This document shows positions 24,896-37,524 of a DNA stretch of 64,000 nt, piece after piece. The stretch covers positions 2,108,001 to 2,172,000 of the forward strand of contig JAQQWL010000003.1 in assembly GCA_038363925.1 (NCBI GenBank), given 5' to 3'. A program made the translations under genes and the position numbers. Every line of letters begins with the position of its first letter. Within the stretch, counting starts at the first letter, position 1. Source of the stretch: Apiospora phragmitis (taxonomy: Eukaryota; Ascomycota; Sordariomycetes; Amphisphaeriales; Apiosporaceae). The notes below the pieces were generated by a model. The model was not told the DNA's origin. It saw nothing but the letters and a program-made list of their open reading frames with translations, and did no database searches.

Positions 24896-26052
24896 CTAGG
24901 TGTTGGTAGGGACCGAGCTCGGATACCTGTCCCCAGCAGGCACGAACTTCTCGAGGACCTCGTCAATCTGCTTCATCTCGTCCCCGCCAACTCCACCAGC
25001 GCGGCGTTTTCTATGACGCGTTCGGGCGCCGACGCGCCGGGGATGGGCACGACGACGGCCCCGGCGGGCATCGTCTGCTTCAGTGATGACGAGAACCGGG
25101 GCAGGGCGCGCGTCCAATTAATGGCCAATTGCGCCGGGGTGCAGCCCTTGGCATCGGCGATGGCCTGGACGCGCCGTACCAGCTCCAGGTTGGTCTCGAA
25201 GTTTTCCTGGGCGAACCGCGGCGACATGCGCACCAGCGGGTTCGTCGCCGCTGCCTTCTCCACGTCCGCCCACGACTGGTACTGGCCCGTCAGCAGGCCG
25301 CGCCCGACGGGCGAGTACGCCACGATGGGGATACCGTACTGCGCGCACGCGGCCGCCACGCCGTTGGTGAGAATGTCGGTCGACCAGCTGTTATGTTGCG
25401 TTAGTTACACAAGCTGCTGATGTTTCGAGGGTTGCCTGTCCGTGTTGAAATAAGGGGAGGGAGTGCATGACGATATGGGAGCACCTTGCTATTAGGTATG
25501 TGCAGAACTTAAAACATCAGTCGACTTACAGTGACAGCTCCACCTCGACCGCTGCGATGGTGGCCACCTTGACCGCCTCATGGATCGTCTCGGCGCGCAC
25601 CTCGCTCAGGCCGATGCCGCCGACCTTGCCGGTCTTGACGTACTCGTTCTCGATAACACCAAGGGTGACCTCGAGCGGGACGTTGGGGTCGCGCCGAGCG
25701 CACTGGAAGATGTCGATCTTGGACTTGCGGCCCTTGAGCTGGGCCAGGCACCCCGTCGATGCTGCGGCGAACCCCCTCGGGGCTACCGTCGGCCGCCATG
25801 GTGGCGTGCGAGAAGCAGCCCTTGACCGACAGCACGATGCGGTCCGCGGTCCCCGGGGCGCGCGGCCAGGTACTGCTCCAGGAGCACCAGCGAGTTGCCG
25901 TCGGGTGGTCCGTAGAACTCGCCGCCGTTCCAGAAGTTGCACCCGCGCTCAAGGGCCGCGTCGAGCGCCTCGAAGGCTTGGTCGGGCTTCATGGCCAAGC
26001 CCATCATGCCGTAGCCGATGGGACCGATTTTTTCGCCTGCGATTTGGGGCAT
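24896..26052 (-). CDS. Aldo-keto reductase, pyridoxal-reductase-like
   Basis: NADPH-dependent carbonyl reductase with the AKR barrel fold, closest by pattern to yeast pyridoxal reductase (Plr1) relatives. It starts MPQIAGEKIGPIGYGMMGL at 26052. The catalytic Tyr is in GEFYGPP and the Lys in IVLSVKGCF; the usual His region reads FQCARRDPNVPLE, as in the Plr1 group. A 142-nt intron (25388-25529) splits VEVELSLWSTDIL. The C-terminal half has GIPIVAYSPVGRGLLTG and the cofactor region VVVPIPGASAPERV. Three one-base frame changes are needed, all in G runs of the coding strand (25851-25854, 25751-25754 and 24982-24985). The last restores a normal C-terminus ending at 24896. These look like assembly errors; otherwise this would be a pseudogene. 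The substrate is inferred only from family likeness. Confidence 0.8.
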
Positions 26053-27171
26053 GTTATATTGATGGTGTCGTATGGTATGCGCCTTTCGGGATGAGTGACG
26101 ATATGTAAGTAATTGTAATTGATAGTTGAAGGTGATAACGATGATACTGGTCTGTGACTGGGTAACTCAATGGTATAGTGGCGAGATAGGAATGCCAAAT
26201 ATAGAGAATTGTAAACAAGTGGACGGCATCGTGCTTCTTATATATGACGCGCAGTTGACGTGCGCTTTCTTTGATTGCTGCGAGTGTGGTGGGCTCTGCC
26301 ATCTATCCGGCATTCATGAACACCGTCTCTTCGACTCCGGCTATGTCATCGCTTCTGTGCCCAGTATACCAACTCGAAAGCATCCAGAGAGCTCGTTTGC
26401 TTGTTCGCGATACGTATGCCCGGACTCAGCCGCACCCTTATCTCCGTCAGTTGTCCGTCCTCCATCCTGGCGTGTGGAGGTTTTCGCTGTGCCGCAATTG
26501 CGTTAGGGTAGGCACGCCAGGTTGACCGAAAACCTGGGCCGGTCAAAATTGCATCACCTCAATTCCCGACCATCGCCCAATCATTCCGGAGAGATTCTAT
26601 TTCCGCAATGATGCCAACACAAGATTGTTGGCGGAGGATCGGGAGCTTCTGCATAATCTCGCCTAACCCCGTACCAAGAGCGGCCAGGATGAACCGGCGC
26701 ACATGCTTACTTACTGTCCGGGAAGACTTCACGCCAGAAATACAGCTTCCTGTGTCATGCATCGCGATGCGCGGGCCCTGTGGCTGGGAATCGGCAGACT
26801 TGAAGTGTAAGAACATACCAAAAGAGCATGCGTTGTTGGTTTGGGAGCCAGGTGTCAGGTTAGGCAACCGACTTCTGCACCAGCAAACTCTGGAATCATC
26901 ATGTATCGTGTGTACGTGCCCCTTCGACACCAATTCAAGCCCCAAACCGTCTACTCTATAATTGAAAAACCATGTATTGTGTGAATGCCACCTACATGCA
27001 TACTCTTCAGTAGCCAAGTGTCTGTCTATTGCTCCAAAAAACAGTCTCGATTTAAACTGAGGGAATCTTATGCATCATCAAAGCCCGCTCCTCTAGTATG
27101 GTGGTATGGTGCACACTTGCGGATTACATCCCCAACAACCCCAGCGCAAGCAAGCAAACCAGCCCTTCCAT
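26053..27171. other. Gap between reductase and phosphatase genes
   Basis: The reductase promoter and the phosphatase 3' region. A 152-codon minus frame (26559-27017) shows no recognisable features and is not called. Confidence 0.45.
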
Positions 27172-30100
27172 TTAGGCCCCATCTCTCCTCCTCATAAAAA
27201 TCTGCACGAGCCCCCGCATCCTCTCCTCGCTAGCCTTGCGCTGCTTCTCCGACAAGGCCGCCGCGGCCCCTTCTCCGCCATCGTGCCGGCAGATGGCCGT
27301 CGCCAACAGCTCGCCCACCTTCTTCTCCCACGCGAGGCGGCGCTGGAGGTTGCGCTCGTCGACGCCCTCAATACTGCCACTGGGCGTCCGCCCCCCAGTA
27401 GTGCTGCCGGTGTTGCTCCGCCGCAGCACGCCGCCAAGGCCGCGCACGCTGCTGGCCCGCTTCATCATCCGCCCGCCGTTGTCCGCCGCGTCGAGCGCGG
27501 CCGTCTCTCTCGCGCGTCAGCGGCACGACCTCGGACGCGACGCGCGCGATCATGGCCGTGATGAAGACGAACGAGATGTTGTTGTACGGCGCCGTCGCCA
27601 GGATGTCGAGGATGGCCGTCTTGTCGTCCTCGACCTCCTTGCCGGGCTTGGTCGTCGTGGTGGACGAGAGAAACGGGAGGACCGCTTCGATTTGCGCGAA
27701 CAGTGGGCCGTCGATGATGCCGTCTGACAGGGAACGTAAAAGGGGACGAATACATGGGCCGTGAGTTCGAGGCGCTTCAGCGCCGGCAGGCCAGGGGGTA
27801 AAGCATCCAGGATTTGAGTCGGGTGATCTGTGTCCAGTGCTTGGATTAGGGCGGCTAGGGAGCGCTGGTCCTCGGCGACTTGCTCATCATACTCCCCTGC
27901 TGATGTAGGCGCAGGAACTTGTGCTGTGAATGGCCATCCCGCTGTATCGCGTGGGATCTTGGCGCTTTCTTCCTGCAACATGTTCTCATCCGCAACGCAG
28001 CGTTCCGTGAGTGTTTCAATCGCTTCTGTCAACTTATACAGCTCGTGCGGAGATGAAGTATGCACATCGACGCTTTGAGGGATGCGACTGCCACTCTCGG
28101 GAGTAGTATCAGACCTGGTGCTCTCTTGTAGCTTTTTGACGTAGCCACGGATTCCACCAGATCTAGGTGGAATGCGAATAAGCTCGTCGATGCTACGACC
28201 AAAAGCCGAGGGCATCCAGTTGGCACGAATCGGGATAAAATGATCTTTGCCGTTCTCCACACGGAGGACTAGCACATCCTCAGGGGGATGCGATGCCTCC
28301 GTTCAGTTGATGGAGATGAGATAATTCGGTGACAGAAACGTCGATGATGGCCTGAACGGTCTCCCCGGGCTCGAGAGTGACCGTCTTTTCCCCGTTTACC
28401 GTCTTGACCATCGAAGGGGGCTGTATGTCGATGTGTAGCCAGTCCGGCGGAGCAGCGCATTGTCTTTCCCCGCGGCCTCATCCGAAATATCCGGCTTCGC
28501 GACGAAGCAGAAAGACGCAGATACGCGACCGGTGTTGGCTACAGTGAGAGATCGCTCTTTGTAATCCATGAAGTTCACATCGCCAAAATGTATTCCTCCA
28601 CTTCCATCCGTCACATCCTGTTCATCGGCAGCTCCCTTCTCAACGACGATCGTAACGCCAGGCCTTCCTTCGTTCTCAGCCCGATCGAGCTCCTTAGCAA
28701 CCTCGGCGTGAACTTTAGCCTTCAACTCGGGAACCACAGCATCGTAGTCGAGCGTAAACAGAGCCACGATGGGTTTGTGGTCACTGCTCGTTACTCGTTG
28801 ATGCGTAGTGTATACATCGAGCTTAATTCCATCCTTGTAACCGTCCTTGGTAACAACAGTCTCCGTATCGCCACTCTCGGGGGCATCGTCGCCTTCGTCG
28901 TATTCGTCATAATCGTAAATATTGCTGCTGCTGGATCCAGATGCGGTGTCCTTATTTGGATCATAGTCTAAGAGTACCGATTCGTCGTCTGCCGCCGAAT
29001 CGATTCCGCGCTGCTTCATGTCCTCGTCCTTCTTCTTTGCTTCCACCTCGTCCAAAAACTTCTGGTGGTGTTGCTCAATATCCTTTCGGGTTCTGTACAG
29101 TATCCTGTCACACCAACTGGGGGCTCGTCGCTTCTCCGATGAATCGAAGAGCCCTACCGTGCCCACATCATACTTGTAACTAGGAAGAAATGTTATGGAG
29201 CCTTCTCTCCATCCTTCATGAAACGCTTTGCGGCTTTCTATGGTGCGACGAAGTTGATCATGAGGTAATAAAGAGTCGATAGTTGCCTGAACTGAGGCCG
29301 GGTCATCATGCGGGTCGGGTAAGAAGTCATCGGGGTCAGGAAGATCGGTAGTCCCATCATCGTCGTCAAGCTTATCAAAACTAGTCTCCCGCATCATTGA
29401 TGGAGTGTCGGTACTATTTCGACGATCGTCTTCGGTCTGCATTACGATAACGCCATCCTCTCCATCGAGTTTCGATTTGTTGCTCTGCTTGCTCAGGTCG
29501 TACTCTCCCCGTGTGTGTAGCATCAAGAGGCGCCGTATGTCCTCTCCGGGTAGCCCATCTAAGCGGTAGTTGAGGTCGCCAAACCAAAACCGAAGTCTTC
29601 ATCGCCAAGCTTTTCACCCTCATCCTCGAGAACCCCCATGGCTCAAAGGAGCGAACTGCGTCTGGGCCATAATGCGGCCGTAGTCCCAGCAACGCCGGTC
29701 CAGGTTCGCTTGATCGTGGCCAGAAGCCAGATGGCAGTTGGTGAAGACCATGCGGGTGGTCTCGCCCAGCATTATGCGTGACGAAACGCCGCCCTTATTT
29801 CCCCATATACCCCAGCAGCCCTGTACCGACAGAAACGGTAGAAACATTCGTAATCGTATCTGCGACCTCGGGCGACGCATATATAAGTAGAAGTAAGCCC
29901 GAAAGTTGTTGCGATGTGACTAGCTTGTAGTATGGCGGCATGGCAGCCTCCAGAGCAGCCTGCCATTTGCTCGTAGCTGACGTGTCGGCATATTGAGAGA
30001 TGGAGTTGAGTGCTATGATCTCTTGGAGACCGAGGACATAGAGGCCAATCTCGGCGCCACCCACCAACCGGACCGAGTCGTCCTCGCCCGGCTGTGAAGA

Positions 30101-30505
30101 ATCGGTGCTGCTGCCCGGCGTTTCCGACACATCCTGTTCCTCGGCGTTTTTACCTCCCTGATCGTTCAGGTCGAGTTTGGTCATGCTCTTGTCCAAGCCC
30201 TTCCCGTCCACGAACCAGCCTGCGAGGTCTTTGTCGGTGCCAGGGCATGCTGCGACATTCCAGGATCCAACCTTGACACGTATGCGATGGCGTCGTACGT
30301 ACTCGTCCTTGCGCGCAAGGATGGCTCGGGATAGGGAGTAGTGAGTCGAACCGTTGGCAAGGTCCTGTTCGACATCGACGGGTTCGGACTGCTGGCTCGT
30401 CGATGCGCCGTCGGAGGCGGTCATGTCGGCGAGTCCTGAGGGGAGGCGGTCACGCAAGCGATGTCGCGCAGAAAAATGGAATGATCTAGTGGTGTTGCGC
30501 GTCAC
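27172..30505 (-). CDS. Inositol polyphosphate 5-phosphatase, OCRL/INPP5B-like
   Basis: Removes the 5-phosphate of phosphoinositides such as PI(4,5)P2, acting in membrane traffic. About 1,100 residues, essentially intron-free. Catalytic motifs in order: VGSWNVAACPG, LGLQEI, a Mg-binding NCHLASG, FGDLNYRLDG, RAPSWCDRILYR and SSDHKPIVALF. They are followed by an ASH/MSP-like beta domain (IHFGDVNFMDYKERSLTVAN) and a C-terminal RhoGAP-like region (DGPLFAQIEAVLPFL, then NISFVFITAMIARVASE), the order seen in human OCRL. A long acidic insert (about 29250-29420) lies after the FGDLNYRLDG motif. Several one-base shifts are needed, most in homopolymers (C runs at 29801 and 29633 on the plus strand, A run at 29586, G run at 28283, plus junctions near 28450, 27740 and 27510). 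The start may be 30505 or the Met at 30424. As the family is conserved, assembly error is the likelier cause. Confidence 0.85.
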
Positions 30506-31503
30506 AGAAGAGGGGTATACAAATAGACAGGAAACTATACAACAGCAACGAATGTAGGAGGAAAGAAATGCAGGCTCGGTGTTGTTATCTGCTGGTGACG
30601 CGATATGGGACTACGACCAGCATCTTGAATCAAATTGCGATCATGAGGGCGCGTGGGTTCAAAAGGGAAATGAAGTCCAATGAGCGAGTGACGTAGGCGG
30701 GGCACACCGCACAACAACACGGCTGGTATGACGGCTGCGCTTGCTTGTAGCCAGATCGACTAATCTTGGTAAGTACTGAGTCAAGTGCAAGTGGTCAGGT
30801 AAGGCCATCGACTTGTGCCTGGCTCTTCACCACTCCTTGACAATCAAGCAGGAGACTCGGGGAGGACGATGTGGTATTGATTGAATGCAGATTAAGATCT
30901 GAGGGAGTGAGCTACTAGGCAATCTATATGTTGATAATAAGGGACCTTGCAGGATGGACCAAGTTGATCTCGTCATCTGTCAAGGCGCCAACAATCTCAT
31001 CTCACATGCTAATCTACAGGGCCAAGGGCCATGTTACATGCCGGGCAATTGATTGAATTCGGACGAACTCGCGGGAAATGCCATGGCGTTGGTGGTTGGT
31101 GAGCAAAAAGGCAAAGGCATGCTGCATTCAATCAATGCATCCATGCTGGTCGCAGGCAGGTACCCTAGGTACGATAAGACGGAGAAGGCTTATCAGTGGC
31201 CTGTTCAATTGGACAGCAATGGGAGTGGGAAGGCAAGAATTGCGGGCTTTCGCGGGCACTTGCTCTGTAACCTAAATCAGGAGCCCCAGCAGAGAAGCTC
31301 CAGTCTGCCAGCTGAGCTACTCCAACTGCCTGAAGCTTGATTGCTGAACTCGGGTCATCAACCTTACCAGCATCCCAACTCATCCAATCTCAAGTGCTGC
31401 AATCAACCTCCAAAGCAACCTAGCCTTACACACACTTTTCGGTTGCATAGAATAGCGAATAGCAATACCTTATCCCTACCTGCCAATCAGCCCATATTCG
31501 ATC
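30506..31503. other. Divergent promoter region between phosphatase and DCP1
   Basis: About 1 kb between two divergent genes; no gene inside. A tRNA-like patch on the minus strand near 31240-31345 was examined and rejected. Confidence 0.5.
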
Positions 31504-32346
31504 ATGTCTCGCTCCACGCCACGTAAGAACCGCGGCCAACAGCAATCGCAGCAGCCCTCCCTTTCGCACTCCCACTCGCACCATTCGACCACGCCCAACG
31601 CAAATCAGCAGTCGCAGGTCGCAGAGACCAGGCCATGGGCACCAACGGACTCGCTCGCAGCACCTGGCCGCGCAAGCAGCCCTAAACAACCAGATCACCT
31701 CGGATTACCAAGTCAGACACGGCCTCCTACATGGCATCCCACCCGCCACCTTCGACCGCCATCCTGGCGCAACGGACCAACACCGACCTGAACCTGAGCG
31801 TGCTGCAGCGCTACCTACCCTCCATCACGCAAATCAAGTCGCAGGCCGCCAACGCGGTCGTCTACACCTTCAGCGCCGAACTGCAGTCCTGGGACAAGAG
31901 CGGCATCGAGGGCACCATGTTCGTGTGCGCCCCAGAACGTCGACGCCACTCCTCGGTCCTCGGCGCAGGGGTTCCAGCAGGCTGTCCAGGCCAAGGGCTG
32001 CATCTTCATTCTCAACCGGCGCGGCCTCAACAACATGATCCTGGATCTTAGCGAAGTCGAGGCCATCGAGGCGAGCGAGGAGCTGTTGATCTTCAAACTC
32101 AACGGCGAGACGGACGAGGGGATGCCGCGAGTCGTCGGACTCTGGATCCACGCCGACGAGGAGAGCACGCGCAGCACAAATACACGCATCATTCAAGACA
32201 TGTGGGATCGCATACGCGAAATGGAAAGCACTATCAGTGCTCAAGGGGCCGCCAGCACCGCGCCAGGCCAGGTGGCAGCGGATTATGGGCCGGCAATGCA
32301 GGCTATTGGCCGCAAAGTCAGTCTCAGCGACTTGTTTGGCAGATGA
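31504..32346 (+). CDS. DCP1: mRNA-decapping enzyme subunit Dcp1
   Basis: Activator of the Dcp2 decapping nuclease in P-bodies, with an EVH1-like fold. It starts MSRSTPRKNRGQ with a low-complexity Gln/Ser/His N-terminus. The core follows: TDLNLSVLQRYLPSITQI, VVYTFSAELQSWDKSGIEG, TMFVCAP, then GCIFILNRRGLNNMILDL and LLIFKLNG, and finally a segment GLWIHADEESTR that matches the WFYD-like end of the domain. It ends SLSDLFGR at 32346. Three frame changes are needed: two in the N-terminal third (one near 31705) and one at the C run 31930-31933, where five C would keep the frame. Because Dcp1 is conserved and usually single-copy, these are best read as assembly errors. The gene is divergent from the phosphatase gene. 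Confidence 0.85.
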
Positions 32347-35097
32347 AAAGCGCCAATTATCGAAGACGATTAATCGAGATTGAGGAGCTGGGAGGAGCTG
32401 GGATGTGAATGCGACTAATTCACTCAACAGTTCAGCCCCGATATGCTAGGGTAAGGAAACTCCATTCTTAATCCCGGGTAGCTTCATTCACCTGCGTCTA
32501 GTATGTGCGGTATGCCTGCTACGAATATCTGTATGTGCACGGTTCAAGGCCTTACGTGACGGTTTTCCAGTCACGACCATACCATTCGAGACGCCCTCAC
32601 ATGGAAGGTCGGAGGTGGAGGAGCAATGCGACACTGCCTAGCAGTGACGTGGCTTGGATTGCGTGCATTGAGATCTCGCGGCTCCCAGAGATCGAATGAT
32701 TCGAATGCAAGGGATAGAAGAGTTATGCTTGTGCGGCCCGCTTCCTATGCTCCCTCTACAGACTGAGCCACCATGTTGGTCGTGCGTGTGGTTGAGCCAG
32801 TCAGATTGTCGGTCGACTATTCATCCTGACCCAGGTTTTAGTTGGGGTGACTTGACGTGCTCGAGGTCGTCAAGCAAACACTCAAGAATCTAGATCGATC
32901 TCCGGTTGCGAGTCAATGCCGTCTAATTTCGTCGTGTCCTGTGCATATGATGCAATGATCAGTAATCATGTTGCAACCCAACCAGAGAGAGACGCAGAGA
33001 CCTGTCAGATATGAGCCAAGATACGCCAGAACCAGGAAATTGCATGGTGCCGTGACAGGAGTAGCTACTTATGGAACGATGCACATGCCTCGGTAACTTG
33101 GCATATGCGTCAATGACAAAGTCACTCAAGTTGGAGAGCGTCAATGAAAGCAACATTTCCCTCATCCATCCGCGTCTCCGCAGGGTCTCTGGCCGGATTC
33201 ACCTGTTATAGCCGCGCGACGTAGGATTGCAATAAACGGCTACCAACTCAACTGATCCGAGCCTCAGGCGGCCCGACCGGTTTGGAGCACCCATCCATGG
33301 TACCAACCCAACACGTGTCGGCGCGCTTCGCCTTCGCAACTTCCTTTCTTCGAGAACGTTGGTAAAGTTACGTTGGTTGCTTTTGTGATACTCTGTGTAC
33401 ATGAGATCCAATTACCTTCTCAGGACTCATCCGTCTTACTTAAGCGCTAAGCGACATGTGATGATGTTCCAATGAACTGTCAGTCGCACAGCATTCTAAG
33501 TATGTACCTAGTCAGTCTTCGCTTACACCTTTATACTCTGTCGCGGGTCTCCTGGAAATACTGAGTGGTCTGCCCAGATATGAATTTGGAGAGGGTTGCA
33601 GCATACGTGCTTACTTTGAGTACGTACTTAGGTTCGCCAGCCGGCGTGCCGGTAACCTGTATCGACGCTTGCAAAGCTGGGCAGAAAGTGTGTTTCAGGG
33701 GTACGAGCCGTCCTCCCGTGGCGCGTGGCTTGGCAGATATAGAGCCCGCAATTATAGCTATTGTCGGAAACGATACAACACTGGACCCGTATCTAACAGG
33801 CTATGCTTACTACATACATACATACATACTCTGTACACGTATCTAATACGTGTGCTTCTAGTAGCCACTACACCATCTTCTGTTGGTTGCGACACACAGC
33901 TTCGATCGTGGGGGCGGACCTGCTTATCCAAGAGTAAGGACGAACGAAGTGAAGGCTAGCCGAACCGCAAAGCTAGAGAGGTTGCGCCAAGGAAGAAATA
34001 GTTGGCAGAATACGGCAAGGATCCCGATCCGCTATCAAGACGGCCCGGTGGCGCCTTTATGCTTTTTGCCTTGGCCTACCGCTTCCGGAATCCTCGGTTG
34101 GCTGTGTGCAGGCACATTGGCCAGCTCAGCCCAACGGCGGACCTATAAGATCTTAGATCAGAGAGGTCGACGGCGCGTTTTGGGTAACACAGCCGACCCA
34201 TTCAACTAGTCAGTAATTAGTAAGTACATGTGTAATATGCATGTCTACGCTTCTTGTTTGATCCTAACTGGCTCCGCCTGCATCAGTGGGATCCCCAGTT
34301 TTATATACAAGCTAATCTGTATTTTGACTCTTCTTGTTGGTTCGAATACATATGCAGTTGTCCCACGAGCCGACTCGGGCAACCACGTCGGAACCACACT
34401 AACGGGAAACGGGCTCAGTAGTCCTTCTCCCGAGACATGCTTACCTACTTACACCCACTCAGTCAGGTGAAGGAAGACAAAGGATTCAACCCACTCGCCA
34501 TGCCCACGCCCACGCTCACGCCCACGCCGGACCCATCCAGATCCTGCTGCGATGCAAACCTCATCAGCCCTACACGGCCCCCAACAACAGTAACTGCTTC
34601 CATCTATCATTGGGTCTGGTCTTTTCACATGCTATTTACTTGACATATGCAGGCAAGCAAAGATAGTAGCATGCTAGTCGTGACTCCTGCGGGGGTGGGC
34701 AGCTCTAAGAGAGAGAGGGCTGGTGCATCCTTCTCCTCTCCCTTCCCCTTGGTGGACAAGCCGCTCCTTAGCGGTCTCGAATGTATCCAATCTTGTATTC
34801 AACATTATGCCTAGAACGCGACTACTTCCCATTCTCATGCCCACTTCGTCCTTCCAGACCCTTTTTTCTCTCTATTATTTCATTTCCGAAAACGCCTAAA
34901 AACCCCTCATCCTTGTGCCTGTCAACAAAATAGCTAGATCCCTGCCTACTTGCCCACAGAACGCAGATCAGTTTGTACCTCATCGTTTTTTCTTTTGCTT
35001 CTACTACGCTGGCTAGACCAGACCAAGACCTAGGCATTGGAACCGAATAACTACGTCACACAGAAGGATCGATGGTGGCAGAAATAGCTTCATCACC
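32347..35097. other. Long gene-free stretch
   Basis: 2.75 kb without a supportable gene on either strand. It contains a short CATA microsatellite (33811-33829) and pyrimidine-rich stretches just before the next gene. Confidence 0.45.
33811..33829. repeat. CATA tetranucleotide microsatellite
   Basis: About four and a half units of CATA/TACA in a gene-free region. Confidence 0.7.
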
Positions 35098-36121
35098 ATG
35101 ATCCATCTTGAAGTCCTCGCCCTGACCTTCCTGGGGACCCTCGTGTTCCGCTACCAGATCAACGGGACCCTCAAGCGGTGCAGGAAGGCCCTGCACGGCC
35201 GAGCAATGCTACGCTGCTCCTGCACATCCTCCTCAGCGTCGCCGAAGTAGTCCGGTACTACGGCCGCCGGTACCACGGCGAGTACTATCAACCTACCGAC
35301 AGCAGCAAAAGCTCATCGGGAGCACAAAAGCTCCACAACACCAGCATCTCAGCAACCCCGTCATCGATCTACAGCCATGATGACGACTTCAACAAGATTG
35401 ACATAAGCCGGCAGTCCACAGGCACCCTGCTGCCCACCGCCGACCTCATCGACCTGGTCGTGATGCTCATACAATGCCACACCTCGCTGGTGCTCGCCCG
35501 CGACCGCGTCTGGGCCGGCCACAAATCGATCCTACGTCCCATCTACCACTCGCAGACGCTCTTCCGGTTCCTATCACCACGGGCTCCTACTTCCTGTCCT
35601 CCTCCAACAACAACCCCCTCTCGTCTTTTTCGTTCATTCCCCTTCCTCTCCCTCTCCCTCTGCTCCACAACCTCCTCGGAAAGATCCCGACCTTCGACAC
35701 GTGGCAGAGCCCGCAGCAGCTCTACCGCGCCAGCGTCATGGTCAACGCCTCCTTCGTCTACCCGCGCCTGCTGGTCTGGACGCTGTGCCGGCTCGGCGGC
35801 GTCGGGCCGCTCGGGAGCCGCTACCGCGACGTCTACACCTTCGCCATCTTCCTGAGCGCCGTCGTCGCCATGCACGACGGCGGCGTCGCGCTGGGGCCGC
35901 AGCTGTACATCGCGGGCGTCGGGCTGTTCGTGGTGCTGGAGCGGTGGGTGGCGCGGAAGATGCTGGAGAGGACCAAGACCGGGATTCGGGCAGTAGCAGT
36001 GATGGTGTGGTTCGGAAAGGCATGGGAGAAGACAAAAGCAGAAAACCAGAAAGGGGAGGAAAAAGCAGGACGCGTGATGCTGGGTGCCGATGGAGCGGGG
36101 TTGGCAAGCGAGGTGATTTAG
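35098..36121 (+). CDS. Polytopic membrane protein, hypothetical
   Basis: An uninterrupted coding track in three frames: 35098 to about 35165, 35166 to about 35570, then to 36121. Adding one base at the GGG run 35164-35166 joins the first two; a one-base change near 35570 joins the rest. Hydrophobic segments include MIHLEVLALTFLGTLVF, ATLLLHILLSVAEVV, LIDLVVMLIQCHTSLVLA, a Leu/Pro-rich FSFIPLPLPLPLL, ASFVYPRLLVWTLC, YTFAIFLSAVVAMHDGG and LYIAGVGLFVVLERW, suggesting five to seven membrane spans. The C-terminus is basic (RKMLERTKTG onward). A hydrophilic Ser-rich loop lies after the second segment. I do not recognise the family; TLC- or PAP2-like folds cannot be confirmed. Part of the pyrimidine-rich stretch at 35600-35690 could be intron instead of coding sequence. 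Confidence 0.55.
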
Positions 36122-36616
36122 GAAAGAAGGGGCTCGGAGCCAAGGACCGGCTCGTTGAATTCTTGTCTTGGTATGGCTTTGTCGAGATAGACATGCTACG
36201 AAGCGGGGAGATAAGACCGGCTGAATAAACGTAGAATGAACGAATACCCTCAGAAACTAGCAACTAGATTTAGTGGGGACAATACCATGGTAAACTTTCT
36301 TTTATTATAATTACAAGGCATGAATACTAAAATTGTTATCGTGTAATTTTGATATCATTCTTGATTCAAACCTAAAAACCTATTCTAAGCCCTTGACTCT
36401 TGCTCATAATCGTTATAAACGGCCCAATCGGTATGTAAAGTTGTGTGAGGGGTGAGCATGTGTTCGTGCATGACGTGATTCAGGGGTTAAGTGATAGAAA
36501 TGGTTTGAAACCCACAAGGGGTAGTCGACGGCAACGACACAATGTGCTGCTTACTGCTCACATATGCTGGTCCAATAGCACTGTATAAGAGACTTTTTGT
36601 CAAGGTAAGATTCGAC

Positions 36617-37524
36617 TTACGTGCGTAGCCTCACAACCCTCCTCTTCCAGTCACAGTACTTCAAATGTAGCTTTTCCACAACTTCTCCACAACCAAGCCC
36701 TCCCCCGATAGCACAGATAACCCCACCCTCAGTTTCCACCTGCGCCATAACATGCATCTTGTCGTCTCCCTCCTTGGTCGCGATGCTGTCTATCTGGGCA
36801 CGCACAATCACATTGGCCACACCTCCTTGGCCGCTGTCGCTCTGGTTGCCGCCGACCACCGTTGCCGCCGCCGCCGCCGAGGACAAAGGAGAACCCTGCT
36901 GCTGCTGCTGCTGCTGCTGGGTGGTGGTGGTGGTCAGCGCCGGCGCCGGCGGTATGATGATGGGTCGTAGGAAGCGGACGTTGGTGAAGGCCGAGTAAAA
37001 CTGCCCACGCGGGTCCGCGTGCACAAAGCCCAGCTGCGCGAACGCGCTGTCGATAAGCAGCGCGATGATGCCGCCGTGCACGGTGTGGGGATGCCGGCCA
37101 GGTCGGCGCCGAGGGTGTAGAAGTTGACATGCTGCGGGAACGGGTTCGGCCCGGGCGGCGTTGGGGGCACGGTCGCCGCATACAAGCGGGTCTTGTTCAC
37201 CCGGTCTACGTCGCCGCCGGTCGTCGCCGTGAGCCCGAGGGCCTGGGCTGCGTTCAGCGGATGGTCGAGCTGCGGGAGCTGGCCCGGGTCGGCCAGGGTG
37301 CTCAGGAAGTGGCGGATGCCGGCGGCGTCGGGGCGGGCGAGGAGGCCGCTGACGACGGGGTCCCAGCCGTGGGCTTTGCGGTTTGCGTAGTCAACTTTGA
37401 AGGGGCGAAGCTCTGGGTAGGTAATAAGATGTCTGCGGTACCAGTGAATGGTAGAGAAGTACTCGAAGGCCTCTTCCGACTCCGGCTCCCATGCCAAGAT
37501 CCGCTGAGGCTTGGCAAGTACCAT
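36617..37524 (-). CDS. Hot-dog fold thioesterase (4HBT family)
   Basis: Probable acyl-CoA thioesterase or related hydrolase of about 300 residues. The start at 37524 (MVLAKPQRIL) is chosen because it is the first ATG of the frame. The N-terminal half is helical (FEYFSTIHWYRRHL) and unlike bacterial members. The hot-dog signature is VHGGIIALLIDSAFAQLGF, with the usual HGG and Asp, followed by strand text SAFTNVRFLRP. A poly-Gln run (eight CAG-type codons near 36898-36921) interrupts the next loop. One frame change is needed at the G run 37087-37090 (plus strand), where one more base restores the reading just before the catalytic motif. The annotated end at 36617 lies on a GTAAGT, so a further small exon downstream is possible. 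Confidence 0.72.
36898..36921. repeat. CAG/CTG repeat coding poly-Gln
   Basis: About eight CTG units on the plus strand (CAG on the coding strand) inside the thioesterase gene, followed by GTG repeats coding Thr. Confidence 0.8.
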